Shown in pieces: positions 1-8,433 of a DNA stretch of 64,000 nt; within the stretch, counting starts at the first letter, position 1; each line of letters begins with the position of its first letter. Source of the DNA: Paenibacillus_AA sp045062745 (GTDB lineage Bacteria; Bacillota; Bacilli; Paenibacillales; NBRC-103111); the NCBI RefSeq assembly GCF_045062745.1, contig NZ_JBJGED010000025.1, positions 1 to 64,000 on the forward strand, written 5' to 3'. The translations under genes and the position numbers were made by a program. The notes under the pieces are model-generated. The model was not told the origin of the DNA, ran no database searches, and saw only the letters and a program-made list of their open reading frames with translations.

Positions 1-1273
1 CGACGAGCAGGCTGATGCCGACGCAGATCAAGGTCAAGAGCAGCGGGATGTCGCTGAAGATGAGCCCTTCCGGCGGCGTCTCGCCCAGGAAGCCGGAGAT
101 GACGGCCGGCAAGGACAAGTTCACCGCGAAGCTGATGACGTAGGACACCGCGGTGCCTATGATCGCGCCCAGAATCCCGATATACCCGCTCTCGATGAGA
201 AAGACACTCTTGATGGTGGACGGATGGGCCCCGATCGCCTTCATGATACCGATGTCCTGGGCCCTCTCGGTGACGGCCATCGTCATCGTATTGTAGATGC
301 CGATCGAAGCGATCAGCACCGCGATCGTGCCGACGAGCAGCAGGCCGATTTTCATGATCGTGAACATCACATTCACTTGCTCCAGCTCATTCACGATGGA
401 ATGCGAGGTATAGTTGCCGTCGGTCATCTGCTTCACGATCGCTTTCACGTCCTCTACGTCATTGGCGTATACATGTACGTCATCGTAAGTATCGGCCGGT
501 TTATTCGGCCTGCCAGCGCCATCGCCGTTCTCCGTCTGCGGCTGGATCATTCCGCGCGGCGTCCCTGTGAACGCTTCGATCTGCTTCAGCAGTCCTTCGG
601 AAATGTAAACGTTCCCGTCCTTCATCCACTCCCGGGTCAGCGCCTTGGAAACCCCGACAACGGTGACTGGAATCGTCTTCTTCTGCTCCGTCTTGCCGAC
701 GAATTGCTTGATCTCCATCTCAATCGTCTTGTTAAGCACCGTGACCGGAGGCTCGGTCGGCTTCGGAGCAGCATCCTCGCCGGAGTCGGCCGGCTGCTCG
801 CCGGGCAGGCGAAGAAACTCGGCGAAATTATAGCCGACGATCACTTCGTTGTCCGCTTGAGGCATGCGTCCCGCGGACAGCTCGAACCCGGCCTTGATCT
901 CGGAAGGCATATGCGCCACGAGCGTCTGGCCGGGTCCGCTCCGTTCGCCCAATTTGTAGATCGGCGATTGCTGCAGGAATTGCCGGCGGGTGACGCTCTT
1001 CACGTTCGGCAGCTTCTCCAGCGCGTCGATGTCGGCTACGGTCAGCGGGCTGTAGTTATTCTTCTCGTCCTTCTTCCCGTACACGTTAATGTCCGTCATG
1101 AGGCGGCCTTCCGTAATCTCCTGTACGACGCTCTTCTGAAGGCCGAACCCGACGGAGGCGAGCACGATCAAGAACGAGCAGCCCATGGCGGTGGCGAGGA
1201 CGGTCATAAAGACGCGGGAACGGTTTTTCTTCATGTTTTGCCGGACGAACCGGAATCGATCCTTGAGCTTCAT
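1..1273 (-). CDS. MacB/FtsX-type ABC transporter permease (3' end cut by window)
   Basis: Membrane subunit of an MacB/LolCDE-like ABC system, which couples ATP hydrolysis to export or to extracytoplasmic remodelling. About 424 residues are visible. An N-terminal hydrophobic segment (about residues 23-45) is followed by a large extracellular MacB-type domain (about 45-300), a second membrane segment near 308-330 and the FtsX-like stretch IYNTMTMAVTERAQDIG followed by MKAIGA, a hallmark of the family. The C-terminal membrane segments run off the window start. The ATG at 1273 overlaps the TGA of the upstream ATPase gene (ATGA), so translation is coupled. Substrate cannot be told; antimicrobial peptide or lipoprotein-related transport are both possible. 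Confidence 0.9.
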   Translation of the reverse strand, partial: MKLKDRFRFVRQNMKKNRSRVFMTVLATAMGCSFLIVLASVGFGLQKSVVQEITEGRLMTDINVYGKKDEKNNYSPLTVADIDALEKLPNVKSVTRRQFLQQSPIYKLGERSGPGQTLVAHMPSEIKAGFELSAGRMPQADNEVIVGYNFAEFLRLPGEQPADSGEDAAPKPTEPPVTVLNKTIEMEIKQFVGKTEQKKTIPVTVVGVSKALTREWMKDGNVYISEGLLKQIEAFTGTPRGMIQPQTENGDGAGRPNKPADTYDDVHVYANDVEDVKAIVKQMTDGNYTSHSIVNELEQVNVMFTIMKIGLLLVGTIAVLIASIGIYNTMTMAVTERAQDIGIMKAIGAHPSTIKSVFLIESGYIGILGAIIGTAVSYVISFAVNLSLPAVISGFLGETPPEGLIFSDIPLLLTLICVGISLLV

Positions 1274-1977
1274 TGGAGCACCTCCTTGCCGGCGCCGAGC
1301 GATTCGACGATCCGGCCATCCTGCAGCGATACGGTCCGGTGCCCGATCGAGGCCACTTGGTCGTCATGGGTAATGATGAGGAATGTGATGCCCGACTCCC
1401 GGTTCAACTGCCGAATGAAGCCGAGGAGCGACTGCTCGTTCTCGCTGTCGAGGCTGCCGGTAGGCTCGTCCGCCAGAATGATCGGCGGGTTCACGATGAG
1501 CGCCCGGGCGATGCTGACGCGCTGCTGCTGGCCGCCGGACAGCTCCCCCGGATAGTGGCCGCCGAATTCCTCCAGCCCGACGCGATGCAGAATCTCGAGT
1601 GTGCGGCGCTTGCGCTCCTTCTCGTCCAGCCCCTTCAACACGAGCGGCAGCTCCACGTTCTCGGCGGCGGTCATGCTCGGGATGAGCTGGAAGCTCTGGA
1701 AGATGAACCCGAAATGCTCGAGCCGGAAGTTCGCCCACTCCCCTTCTGTCAGCCTCGTTACGTTGCAGCCGTTCACGATGATCTGTCCGGCGGTCGGCCG
1801 GATGTACCCGCTTATCAGGTTCAGCAACGTGGATTTGCCGGAGCCGCTTCGTCCGACGACGGTGACGATCTCGCCCTGCTCAACCTGCAGGTTGATGTGC
1901 TGCAGCACGGGGACGACCCGCTCCTTGCCTTTCTTGCCTATGCGAAATTCATGATTTAGATCCGATACGGTGATCAT
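1270..1977 (-). CDS. ABC transporter ATP-binding protein, MacB/LolD type
   Basis: ATPase partner of the FtsX-type permease that follows it. The 235-residue protein has a Walker A GRSGSGKST near residue 41, Q-loop, signature LSGGQQQRVSIARAL near 141, Walker B IILADEPTGSLDS near 162 and H-loop IITHD near 195; the DEPTGSLD form is typical of the MacB/LolD/YknY subgroup. I place the start at the ATG at 1977, preceded by TGGAGGG six bases upstream; an in-frame upstream extension to 2019 lacks a ribosome binding site. The gene is first in its operon, with the repeat-rich gap 2.0-2.9 kb upstream. Confidence 0.93.
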   Translation of the reverse strand: MITVSDLNHEFRIGKKGKERVVPVLQHINLQVEQGEIVTVVGRSGSGKSTLLNLISGYIRPTAGQIIVNGCNVTRLTEGEWANFRLEHFGFIFQSFQLIPSMTAAENVELPLVLKGLDEKERKRRTLEILHRVGLEEFGGHYPGELSGGQQQRVSIARALIVNPPIILADEPTGSLDSENEQSLLGFIRQLNRESGITFLIITHDDQVASIGHRTVSLQDGRIVESLGAGKEVLQ

Positions 1978-2188
1978 AAAGCCCTCCAGGAACGATGATT
2001 GGATGAAGCACGAGGCCATTCGGCTTTCTTTCTCTCTCGTGCGACTCCTATGACTATACCGTTCGAATCTTAAGGAAGGTGAAATAAACTCTTAACAACA
2101 TCTTAAGGTTCTGTTAAGGGGAGCTTGGGGAACGCGGGACAAAAATGATGTAACTTCAGAGATCCTTGGCGGTAACGTTCAATAGGCT

Positions 2189-2325
2189 CGTGAGGAGGGC
2201 AGGCAGAGGGGTTCCGACCGCTGTTGAAATCATGTGCTTTTGATCGGAATTGGCTAAGGGTAGCACAAAATTTCAAAGGCGCACGCTGCGCTTCTCCACT
2301 CCCTCTGCCTGCCCTCTTTCCTCAC
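2189..2325. repeat. Hairpin repeat element C, copy 1
   Basis: A ~137-bp imperfect palindrome. Outer arms at 2189-2210 and 2301-2325 share GGGCAGGCAGAGGG and its complement, with a further GTGAGG/CCTCAC pair at the ends. Inside lie GGGGTTCCGACC, then TGTTGAAATCA, a loop, ATTTCAAAGG and CGCTTCTCCACTCCC. The same inner boxes occur in the same order, on the other strand, at 35353-35470, where the outer arms have a different but again self-complementary sequence. Not a gene; possibly a structured RNA or a small palindromic mobile element. Confidence 0.75.
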
Positions 2326-2367
2326 ATAGACGTGAGGTGGACTGAAAACCCTGCGAGTACTCCGCCC

Positions 2368-2520
2368 AAAGTAGGTTATCTATTCTACAGTGCCGCCGAC
2401 CCTCCCAAGTGCCCCTCCAAAGTAAAAAATCTACTCTACAGGTCCGCAATCCCTCCCAAGAGCCCCTCCAAAGTAAAAAATCTACTCTACAGGTCCGCCG
2501 ACCCTCCCAAGTGCCGCTCC
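2368..2520. repeat. 51-bp tandem repeat A, array 1 (3 units)
   Basis: Three head-to-tail 51-bp units starting at 2368, 2419 and 2470, each beginning AAAGTA, containing ATCTAyTCTACAG, then CCGC and CCCTCCCAAG, and ending in CTCC. A second array of the same family lies at 43310-43497. Fifty-one is a multiple of three, so one frame stays open across the array and would give 17-residue repeats, but no convincing gene structure surrounds it. Confidence 0.9.
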
Positions 2521-2524
2521 TTGG

Positions 2525-2764
2525 ATTGTATGATTTCGAGCTTAAGCGCCTTATCGTGGATCCGGTATGACGTGTAGTTCGATTTTGCCCAATTGGAGTC
2601 GGTATTGAGGGAAGTCGACGCGATACAGTTCGATTTTGCCTACCTAAAAGGCGGTATTCCAGGGTCCGTGTTCTAATTGTGCGCTCCAATTCGGCGAAAT
2701 CGAACTAGAGCTCCTGCAAATGATATCTAGCCTTATGTAAAATGGTGAATTCAAACTAGAGCTC
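2525..2764 (+). repeat. Dispersed ~240-bp repeat B, copy 1
   Basis: Homologous along its whole length (roughly 80 percent by eye) to the reverse complement of 46322-46562. It carries AGTTCGATTTTGCC at 2575 and 2627 (52 bp apart), an inverted partner GGCGAAATCGAACT ending at 2706, and AACTAGAGCTC at 2703 and 2754 (51 bp apart). The 23-base arms at 2575-2597 and 2684-2706 are complementary with two mismatches. It begins 5 bp after tandem array A. The remaining DNA to 2911 shows nothing I recognise. Confidence 0.85.
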
Positions 2765-2911
2765 GTTTGTAATCGGTTCGATGAGCCATACATAATAAAT
2801 CGACTGTCTCATAATCTACTTTACTAGTCCCCACCCTCCCGATACTCCCCCACAACAAAACAACCCGAGCCCGGCGATTCCCCCGAACTCAGGTTGTTTG
2901 TACCAATGCGA

Positions 2912-3436
2912 TCACAGCTTGCCCCAATCCTCCATCGACAGGTCCAGATCGAGCGCGAATTCGAAATCGTCCACGTCGAACACCTGCACCGGAATGTCGG
3001 AGTTGATGATTTTGTCCATAAACTCGATCTGATCGGTCAGCACCGGCACCTTCTCGCGGATCGACGTCATGATGATCTCCGTCTCGATCGGATCGAACAG
3101 CTCTCCGTACTGCGCGCTGTCCACCGCATACATCACCGCGATTTGGACGCTGTCGTTCACGAGCAGACTCGGGCTCATCCGCCAGGGCGCGAGCAAGGCG
3201 CGCTCCAGCTTGATTTTATTGAATGGCGTCTCGAAGAACGCGATCAGCTCTTGAATCTTGCCCCTCACATGGGCATCATCCTCAGGCTGGACCATGACCG
3301 GCTCCGCGCTGTCGCGCATCTCATACAGCTCCATGATCGTCGAATATGGAATTACATACTCCACAGGGACGCTCGGCTGCATCAGCTCCCCGTAGCTGGC
3401 CAACATGACGGCTTCGATTACGAATCTTCGTTTCAT
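2912..3436 (-). CDS. conserved hypothetical protein, 174 aa
   Basis: Soluble, acidic protein without signal peptide or membrane segment and without a motif I can assign to a function. Visible landmarks are an N-terminal RRFVIEAVMLASYGEL stretch, IPYSTIMELYEM, and the repeated theme ALLAPWRMSPSLLVND and FDPIETEIIMTSIREK; the C-terminus is rich in Asp/Glu (VDDFEFALDLDL). It starts only 4 bp after the stop of the HAD phosphatase gene, so the two are co-transcribed and probably translationally coupled. I have seen similar proteins only as Paenibacillaceae conserved hypotheticals; no function is claimed. Confidence 0.8.
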   Translation of the reverse strand: MKRRFVIEAVMLASYGELMQPSVPVEYVIPYSTIMELYEMRDSAEPVMVQPEDDAHVRGKIQELIAFFETPFNKIKLERALLAPWRMSPSLLVNDSVQIAVMYAVDSAQYGELFDPIETEIIMTSIREKVPVLTDQIEFMDKIINSDIPVQVFDVDDFEFALDLDLSMEDWGKL

Positions 3437-3440
3437 CGCC

Positions 3441-4109
3441 CTACTCCACCCATTCCAGCAATTGAGGGAAGGACGTAATAATCATGGCCGCTCCTTCCAG
3501 CTCCCCCGGCTTGCCGAATTCCGCATACTTGCACCCGACGACCGGCAATCCGTTGTGCACGCCCGCTTCCACGTCCGAGGACCGATCGCCGACCATCCAG
3601 GCGGTCGAGATCCCGTGCTTGTCCAAGAGCAACCGCACGAGATCGACCTTGGACCGGGTGTTGTACTCACCCGCGCTGTACAGGTCGGTGAACAGATGGC
3701 CGACGCCCAGCCTTGCCACGACCTCGCGCACATAAACCTCCAGCCCGTTGCTCGCCACGAACAGCTTGACCCCCCGCTCCCGCAAGGCGGTCAACGTCTC
3801 CTCGACGCCCGGATACAACGTGCCGATCCCTTGCTGCAGCATCTCGGTCTGATGCTTCAGCAGCAGTTCGTCGGCCCGTCGGCGAACATCGTGCGGCGCG
3901 TCCGGCAGCACCCGCTCCCAGATGTGCTCGAGCAGCATGCCGAGACTGCTCAGAATCCGTTCCGCCGGCGGGGTGTCCCCCGAGTAGCTGCCTTCGCGGC
4001 GCATCTCAGCGAACGCCGCTTCGTAGGCCGGCAGCAGCAAAGTCTCGGTCTGGAACAGCGTGCCGTCCAGATCGAAGAGCATCGCTTCGGGGCAAGTTCG
4101 TTTCTTCAT
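3441..4109 (-). CDS. HAD-superfamily phosphatase, phosphoglycolate phosphatase-like
   Basis: Haloacid dehalogenase-type hydrolase of subclass I, 222 residues. Motif I is FDLDGTLF (residues 12-19, nucleophile Asp and acid/base Asp), motif II VASNG near 119, motif III a Lys in NTRSKVD near 154, and motif IV VGDRSSDVEAG near 172. A helical cap lies between motifs I and II. Such enzymes dephosphorylate small phosphate esters such as phosphoglycolate or sugar phosphates; the exact substrate cannot be told. It is the first gene of a two-gene unit with the 174-aa hypothetical protein. Confidence 0.88.
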   Translation of the reverse strand: MKKRTCPEAMLFDLDGTLFQTETLLLPAYEAAFAEMRREGSYSGDTPPAERILSSLGMLLEHIWERVLPDAPHDVRRRADELLLKHQTEMLQQGIGTLYPGVEETLTALRERGVKLFVASNGLEVYVREVVARLGVGHLFTDLYSAGEYNTRSKVDLVRLLLDKHGISTAWMVGDRSSDVEAGVHNGLPVVGCKYAEFGKPGELEGAAMIITSFPQLLEWVE

Positions 4110-4333
4110 CTATGTTCACTCCATTTCTGCAAAGTCGCATTATGTAGACCAAGTTTAATACAACCATGAATCGCGATGGAAGTCAATGCGGCAGCGTAGG
4201 TTAAAATCGGCCGTTTGAGGCAACCCTGCAAAAGAATCCGACAAAGGCCTATATAGAAGAAGTGTTCGTGCGCACATTCTGCGAAATCGATATAGCTATG
4301 TAAATCATTTTCGTGTAATATAAGAATATGAGT

Positions 4334-4344
4334 AAAATTATTTT
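4334..4344. promoter_or_regulatory. candidate MurR/RpiR-type operator upstream of the regulator gene
   Basis: The odd palindrome AAAAT-T-ATTTT lies 28 bp before the regulator start, in an AT-rich stretch (4300-4345) that must contain the promoter. It resembles the perfect palindrome GAAATAATATTTC in the importer promoter at 39275. The palindrome is seen; its role as autoregulatory operator is inference. Confidence 0.4.
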
Positions 4345-4371
4345 CAGAATGACAGGAAGGAGAGCTGGCGA

Positions 4372-5229
4372 ATGTCCGATATCCTTCGTGCGATCGAGGC
4401 GAATCGGGACGGCCTGAATCCGAAGGAACAGGGACTCGCCGCCTTCATCGCCGAGCATCCGCAGCAGGTCGTCCGGATGGGCATTACGGAGCTGGCGGAG
4501 CACGCGGGCGCGAGCACGGCGACGATCTCCCGCTTCTGCAAGGCGTTCCACCCTGGCGGCTTCACCGGCCTCAAGATGCAGCTCGCCACCGAGCTGGCGC
4601 AGCAGCCGGCGGCGGACTCGTACCAGGACATCGTAGCGGGCAATACGCTCGAGAGCATCGTGGCCGCCATGGAGGCGAACCACGTCCGGTCCATCTCGGA
4701 CACATCCCGCATGCTCGATCTGAAGCAGCTGCAGCGGGCGCTGGACGCGCTTAGGAACGCCGGACAGATCGACATCTACGGCGTGGCGACCTCGGGGATT
4801 GTGGCGGAAGACTTTTACCAGAAGCTGATCCGGATCGGCAAGCCGGCCCGCACGTTCTCCGACCCGCATATGCAGGTGACGTCCGCCTCGAATCTGACGG
4901 AAGGCGACGTCGCCTTCGCGATTTCGTATTCCGGCGAGACGCCGGAGACGATCGACGCCCTGCGCTGCGCCAAGGAGAGCGGAGCTCTGACGATCTCGCT
5001 GTCCAAATACGGGCCAAGCACGCTGGCTGGTCTCGCCGACATTCCGCTCTTCATCTCCTCGCTCGAGGAAGGGATGCGCCGGGGCGATATGGCTTCCCGC
5101 ATGGCTCAACTGCACGTCATCGATATTGTGTTCATGGGGCTCGTCAGCGAATCGTTCGACGAATACGTCCCGAAGCTGGAGCAATCGTACCAGATGGTGC
5201 GCAAATACCGCAAAGAAAGAGGCCGATAA
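4372..5229 (+). CDS. MurR/RpiR family transcriptional regulator
   Basis: 285-residue regulator with an N-terminal RpiR-type helix-turn-helix (about 1-77, including ITELAEHAGASTATISRFCKAF) and a C-terminal SIS sugar-phosphate isomerase-fold domain (about 125-265) with VATSGIVAEDF and AISYSGETPETIDALR, the Ser/Thr-rich phosphosugar loop. Members sense phosphorylated sugars such as MurNAc-6-P or GlcN-6-P. It is first in an operon with nagB (5-bp gap) and nagA, so amino-sugar phosphate is the likely effector. GGAAGGAG precedes the ATG. I infer that it also controls the importer at 34-39 kb. Confidence 0.93.
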   Translation: MSDILRAIEANRDGLNPKEQGLAAFIAEHPQQVVRMGITELAEHAGASTATISRFCKAFHPGGFTGLKMQLATELAQQPAADSYQDIVAGNTLESIVAAMEANHVRSISDTSRMLDLKQLQRALDALRNAGQIDIYGVATSGIVAEDFYQKLIRIGKPARTFSDPHMQVTSASNLTEGDVAFAISYSGETPETIDALRCAKESGALTISLSKYGPSTLAGLADIPLFISSLEEGMRRGDMASRMAQLHVIDIVFMGLVSESFDEYVPKLEQSYQMVRKYRKERGR

Positions 5230-5234
5230 GCAAG

Positions 5235-5963
5235 ATGAATATTTTAAAATTCGAGTCGCAAGCAAAATTGAACGAAGCCGGAGCCGGGATCATCGCCGGA
5301 CTCGTGCAGACGAATCCCCGGGCCGTGCTCGGCCTCGCTACGGGCGGCACGCCGGTCGGGCTGTACGAGGAGCTCGTCGATACGTTCCGCCAAGGCATGG
5401 TCAGCTTCAAGTCGGTGACGACGTTCAACCTGGACGAGTATGTCGGCCTGCCGGTCGATCATCCGGAGAGCTACCACGCCTACATGCAGCACCATCTGTT
5501 CGCCCATGTCGACGTCAACCCGGCGAGAATCCATATTCCGGACGGCAATGCCCCCGATCTGGAGCAGGAGTGTATCCGGTACAACACGCTGCTGGACGAC
5601 GCGAAGCAGATCGACCTGCAGCTGCTGGGCCTCGGCCATAACGGCCATATCGGCTTCAACGAGCCCGATCATGCGCTCATGAGCGGGACGCACATCGTCA
5701 AGCTGAAGGAAGAGACGCGCAACGCCAATGCCCGCTTCTTCAACTCGATCGACGAAGTGCCGACCCATGCGCTCACGATGGGCGTAGGGACGATTCTGAA
5801 GGCGAAAATGATTCTGCTCGTCGTCCGCGGCGCGGATAAAGCGGAAATCGTACACCGGGCGCTCACCGGACCGATTACGACCGAATGCCCGGCGTCCTTG
5901 CTGCAAACGCACCCTCATGTCGTAGTCCTGCTAGATTCCGAATCCGGGAGGTTGTTCGAATGA
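5235..5963 (+). CDS. nagB: glucosamine-6-phosphate deaminase
   Basis: Converts glucosamine-6-phosphate to fructose-6-phosphate and ammonium, the last step of amino-sugar catabolism in the cytosol. The 242-residue length matches the short Bacillus NagB form, which lacks the E. coli allosteric C-terminus. Family motifs are GLATGGTPVGLYEEL (phosphate loop), FNLDEYVGLP with the catalytic Asp, and LGLGHNGHIGFNEP with the catalytic His. It lies between the regulator (5-bp gap) and nagA, whose ATG overlaps the nagB TGA. Confidence 0.96.
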   Translation: MNILKFESQAKLNEAGAGIIAGLVQTNPRAVLGLATGGTPVGLYEELVDTFRQGMVSFKSVTTFNLDEYVGLPVDHPESYHAYMQHHLFAHVDVNPARIHIPDGNAPDLEQECIRYNTLLDDAKQIDLQLLGLGHNGHIGFNEPDHALMSGTHIVKLKEETRNANARFFNSIDEVPTHALTMGVGTILKAKMILLVVRGADKAEIVHRALTGPITTECPASLLQTHPHVVVLLDSESGRLFE

Positions 5964-7132
5964 AACCGACTAGACTGATCAACGCTGCGATTGTAACGGA
6001 AGAAGGCGTCCTCGCCGGCGGAACGATAACATTCACCGAAGGGCGCATCGTCTCAATTGAACCGGCTTCGAACAGTGCCGCCCCATTCGAAGGGGAGACG
6101 ATTGACGCGGCCGGCGGTTGGGTATTGCCCGGCTTCGTCGATGTACACGTACACGGCGGTTACGGCGGCGACTTCATGGACGCCTCGGCCGAATCGCTGG
6201 ACAAGATTACCCGCTTCCACGGCGGCAACGGAACGACCTCCATCGTGGCGACGACCGTGACGGCTTCCCGCGAGGACATCTCGCGTGTGCTGGCGAGCGT
6301 GCATGCGTACCGGCAGCAGCCGATGCCGGGCGCGCAAGTGGTCGGCGTGCATCTGGAGGGCCCGTTCGTCAATCCGAAATGGAAAGGCGCGCAAAACCCG
6401 GCCTACATGCTTCCGCCGCAAAAGGAATGGCTCGTCGAATGGACCAAACAATATCCGGGACTTATTCGTCAAGTTACATTAGCGCCCGAGATCGAGGGCG
6501 CGCTTGATCTGATCGAATGGCTCAGCGTGAGCGGCATTGTCGCCGCGGCCGGACATACGGACGCCACCTACGATCAGATCGAGGCAGCCATCGAGCGCGG
6601 CCTGAGCCAGGCGGTGCATACGTACAACGCGATGACGCCGCTCCACCACCGCAACCCGGGTACGGTCGGGGCGGTGCTCACCGATCCGCGCATCCACGCG
6701 GAAGTGATCGCCGACGGCCATCACGTGCACCCGGCCGCGATCCGGCTCGTCACGCTGGTGAAGAACGACCATAACCTGCTGCTCATCACCGACGCGATGG
6801 CCGCGGCCGGCTTGGGCGACGGCCTGTACGATCTCGGCGGCCTGGCCGTCAACGTGAAGGCGGGCGTCGCGACGCTCGCCGAAGGCAACAGCCTGGCCGG
6901 CAGCACGCTGACGATGATCGAGGCGTTGCGCTTCGTCGTCGAGAAGGTCGGCCTCACCGTGCCGGAAGCGAGCGTCATGGCGAGCGGCAACCCTGCGCGC
7001 CAGCTCGGCCTCTTCGAGCAGACCGGCAGTTTGGCCGTCGGGAAGCAGGCGGACGTCCTGCTCGTCTCCTCCGGGTTGAAGCTCGAGCGCGTTTGGGCGA
7101 AGGGCAATCCGGTAGAGGTATTCGCGAACTAA
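5960..7132 (+). CDS. nagA: N-acetylglucosamine-6-phosphate deacetylase
   Basis: Hydrolyses GlcNAc-6-phosphate to GlcN-6-phosphate and acetate, feeding NagB. The 390-residue amidohydrolase shows the metal-site HxH in VDVHVHGGYGGDF, the Glu of HLEGPFVNP, His in AAGHTDATYD, the substrate His in HTYNAMTPLHHRNPG and the catalytic Asp of LITDAMAAAG. The start is the ATG at 5960, which overlaps the nagB stop (ATGA) and follows GGGAGG; a longer in-frame extension reaching back inside nagB is unsupported. A terminator follows at 7141. Confidence 0.96.
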   Translation: MKPTRLINAAIVTEEGVLAGGTITFTEGRIVSIEPASNSAAPFEGETIDAAGGWVLPGFVDVHVHGGYGGDFMDASAESLDKITRFHGGNGTTSIVATTVTASREDISRVLASVHAYRQQPMPGAQVVGVHLEGPFVNPKWKGAQNPAYMLPPQKEWLVEWTKQYPGLIRQVTLAPEIEGALDLIEWLSVSGIVAAAGHTDATYDQIEAAIERGLSQAVHTYNAMTPLHHRNPGTVGAVLTDPRIHAEVIADGHHVHPAAIRLVTLVKNDHNLLLITDAMAAAGLGDGLYDLGGLAVNVKAGVATLAEGNSLAGSTLTMIEALRFVVEKVGLTVPEASVMASGNPARQLGLFEQTGSLAVGKQADVLLVSSGLKLERVWAKGNPVEVFAN

Positions 7133-7140
7133 ACCATTCG

Positions 7141-7168
7141 AAGGTTGGCCTGTTGGGCCGGCCTTTTT
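7141..7168 (+). terminator. terminator after nagA
   Basis: Ten-pair stem AAGGTTGGCC / GGCCGGCCTT (two G-T pairs) followed by TTTTT, 8 bp after the nagA stop. Confidence 0.8.
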
Positions 7169-7231
7169 CTATTATTTTGCATAAGATTGGTTTAAACTAA
7201 ACACAGATGGAACTGCTAAGGAGGCGGCTAA

Positions 7232-7774
7232 ATGGCTCGAACGGTAACCCATGTCCCTTATGGCTATGAACCGGAACCGGAAACGATACGCGGGACACTC
7301 ATCCTCTACGACGCGTTCGACGCATTGTTCTCCGCGGAAACGCTGCTGACCTGGACACGCTGGGCGGAAGAGCACGATATCGCGCGGGTAGTGCTGTATC
7401 CCCTGCATGAAGAGACGCTCAGACGCATGGCGAGCAAGTCGGCCGGCCCCGCCGAGCCGTATCATGTCCGGCTCCAGCGGCTGGAGGAGCTGCGCGAGGA
7501 GATCGCCGGAGCGGGCGAAGTTCCCGTCGAGATCGACGAATGGGAGCGGAAGCGCAAAAAGTATACGCCGATGGACACCGCCCTGGACTTCTTGACCGAG
7601 AAGTACAAGGGGCCGCATTTCCTCGGCTTGACTGGGACGATGGCGAATAAGTTCGCCACGTACAGCAGCTTCGAGCCGTGGATCCGCAAGCTGAGGCTGC
7701 TCATTCGGGCCGATGCGTCCTTTCAAGCGCATCCCCAGCTGTTGAAATTCGAGCACCGCATGGATTTTCTATAA
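7232..7774 (+). CDS. conserved hypothetical protein, 180 aa
   Basis: Not recognised. Predicted soluble protein, no signal peptide or membrane helix, with a charged middle (LQRLEELREEIAGAGEVPVEIDEWERKRKK split over residues 88-117) and an aromatic C-terminal half. TAAGGAGG lies seven bases before the ATG, which makes expression credible. The TAA stop is followed within 27 bp by the MOSC gene with its own ribosome binding site, so the pair is probably one transcription unit starting in the AT-rich gap after the nagA terminator. Confidence 0.8.
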   Translation: MARTVTHVPYGYEPEPETIRGTLILYDAFDALFSAETLLTWTRWAEEHDIARVVLYPLHEETLRRMASKSAGPAEPYHVRLQRLEELREEIAGAGEVPVEIDEWERKRKKYTPMDTALDFLTEKYKGPHFLGLTGTMANKFATYSSFEPWIRKLRLLIRADASFQAHPQLLKFEHRMDFL

Positions 7775-7800
7775 TGTCTGCTATACGAGGAGAGGGCGGA

Positions 7801-8352
7801 ATGGAACGAATCCAAGGGGTTGTCACGGCGGTAAGCCGGAATGGGGAACATACGTTCAGCAAGCAGAACCGGAGCGGCATCCGGCTCCTGGCCGGCTTCG
7901 GGGTCGAAGGCGATGCGCACGCCGGGATAACGGTGCAGCACCGGTCCCGGGTCGCCCAGGACCCGACCCAGCCGAACTTGCGCCAAGTGCATCTCATGCA
8001 CGCCGAGCTGCATGAAGAGCTGGGCGCCAAGGGCTTCCAGGTCGAGGCCGGTCAGCTCGGCGAGAATATTACGACGCGCGGCCTCGACCTGCTTGGGCTG
8101 CCGACCGGAACGAAGCTGAACATCGGCGACACCGCCGTCATCGAGGTGACCGGGCTGCGCAATCCGTGCGCCCAGATCGACAAGTTCCAGCCCGGCCTGC
8201 AGGCGGCGGTGCTGGACCGCGATGCTCAGGGCGAGCTCATCCGCAAGGCGGGCATCATGGCCGTCGTGCTCGAGGGCGGCGACGTCCGTCCCGGCGACCC
8301 GATCCGCGCGGAGCTGCCGCCGGAGCCGCACCGCAAGCTCGAGCGCGTGTAG
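7801..8352 (+). CDS. MOSC domain-containing protein
   Basis: 183-residue single-domain MOSC protein, the family of the C-terminal domain of molybdenum cofactor sulfurase and of YiiM/YuaD. The conserved Cys lies in LRNPCAQID near residue 123, and GQLGENITTRGLDL near 84 is the family signature. MOSC proteins carry sulfur or bind Moco to reduce hydroxylated bases and similar substrates; which applies here is unknown. I choose the ATG at 7801 (GAGGAGAG upstream) over an in-frame ATG at 7774 that overlaps the previous stop. A MoaD-MoaE fusion at 54.1 kb shows that the cell makes molybdopterin. Confidence 0.9.
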   Translation: MERIQGVVTAVSRNGEHTFSKQNRSGIRLLAGFGVEGDAHAGITVQHRSRVAQDPTQPNLRQVHLMHAELHEELGAKGFQVEAGQLGENITTRGLDLLGLPTGTKLNIGDTAVIEVTGLRNPCAQIDKFQPGLQAAVLDRDAQGELIRKAGIMAVVLEGGDVRPGDPIRAELPPEPHRKLERV

Positions 8353-8433
8353 TTATAACGATCCTTTCCCTTCCCGGGCTCTCCGTGCTTTGCTACACTG
8401 GAGCAGAATCCCAAAACAAAGGGAGAGATGCGC

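Noticed and set aside
2224..2577. Open frame encoding 17-residue repeats (SKVKNLLYRSADPPKC type), with a counterpart at 43300-43509
   Set aside because: The frame is open only because the 51-bp unit is a multiple of three without a stop; no ribosome binding site, the frames start in unrelated DNA and end soon after the arrays. Better read as non-coding repeats.
2189..2764. Retron or group II intron remnant in the repeat block
   Set aside because: No reverse transcriptase gene in the window and none of the conserved intron domain sequences could be recognised.
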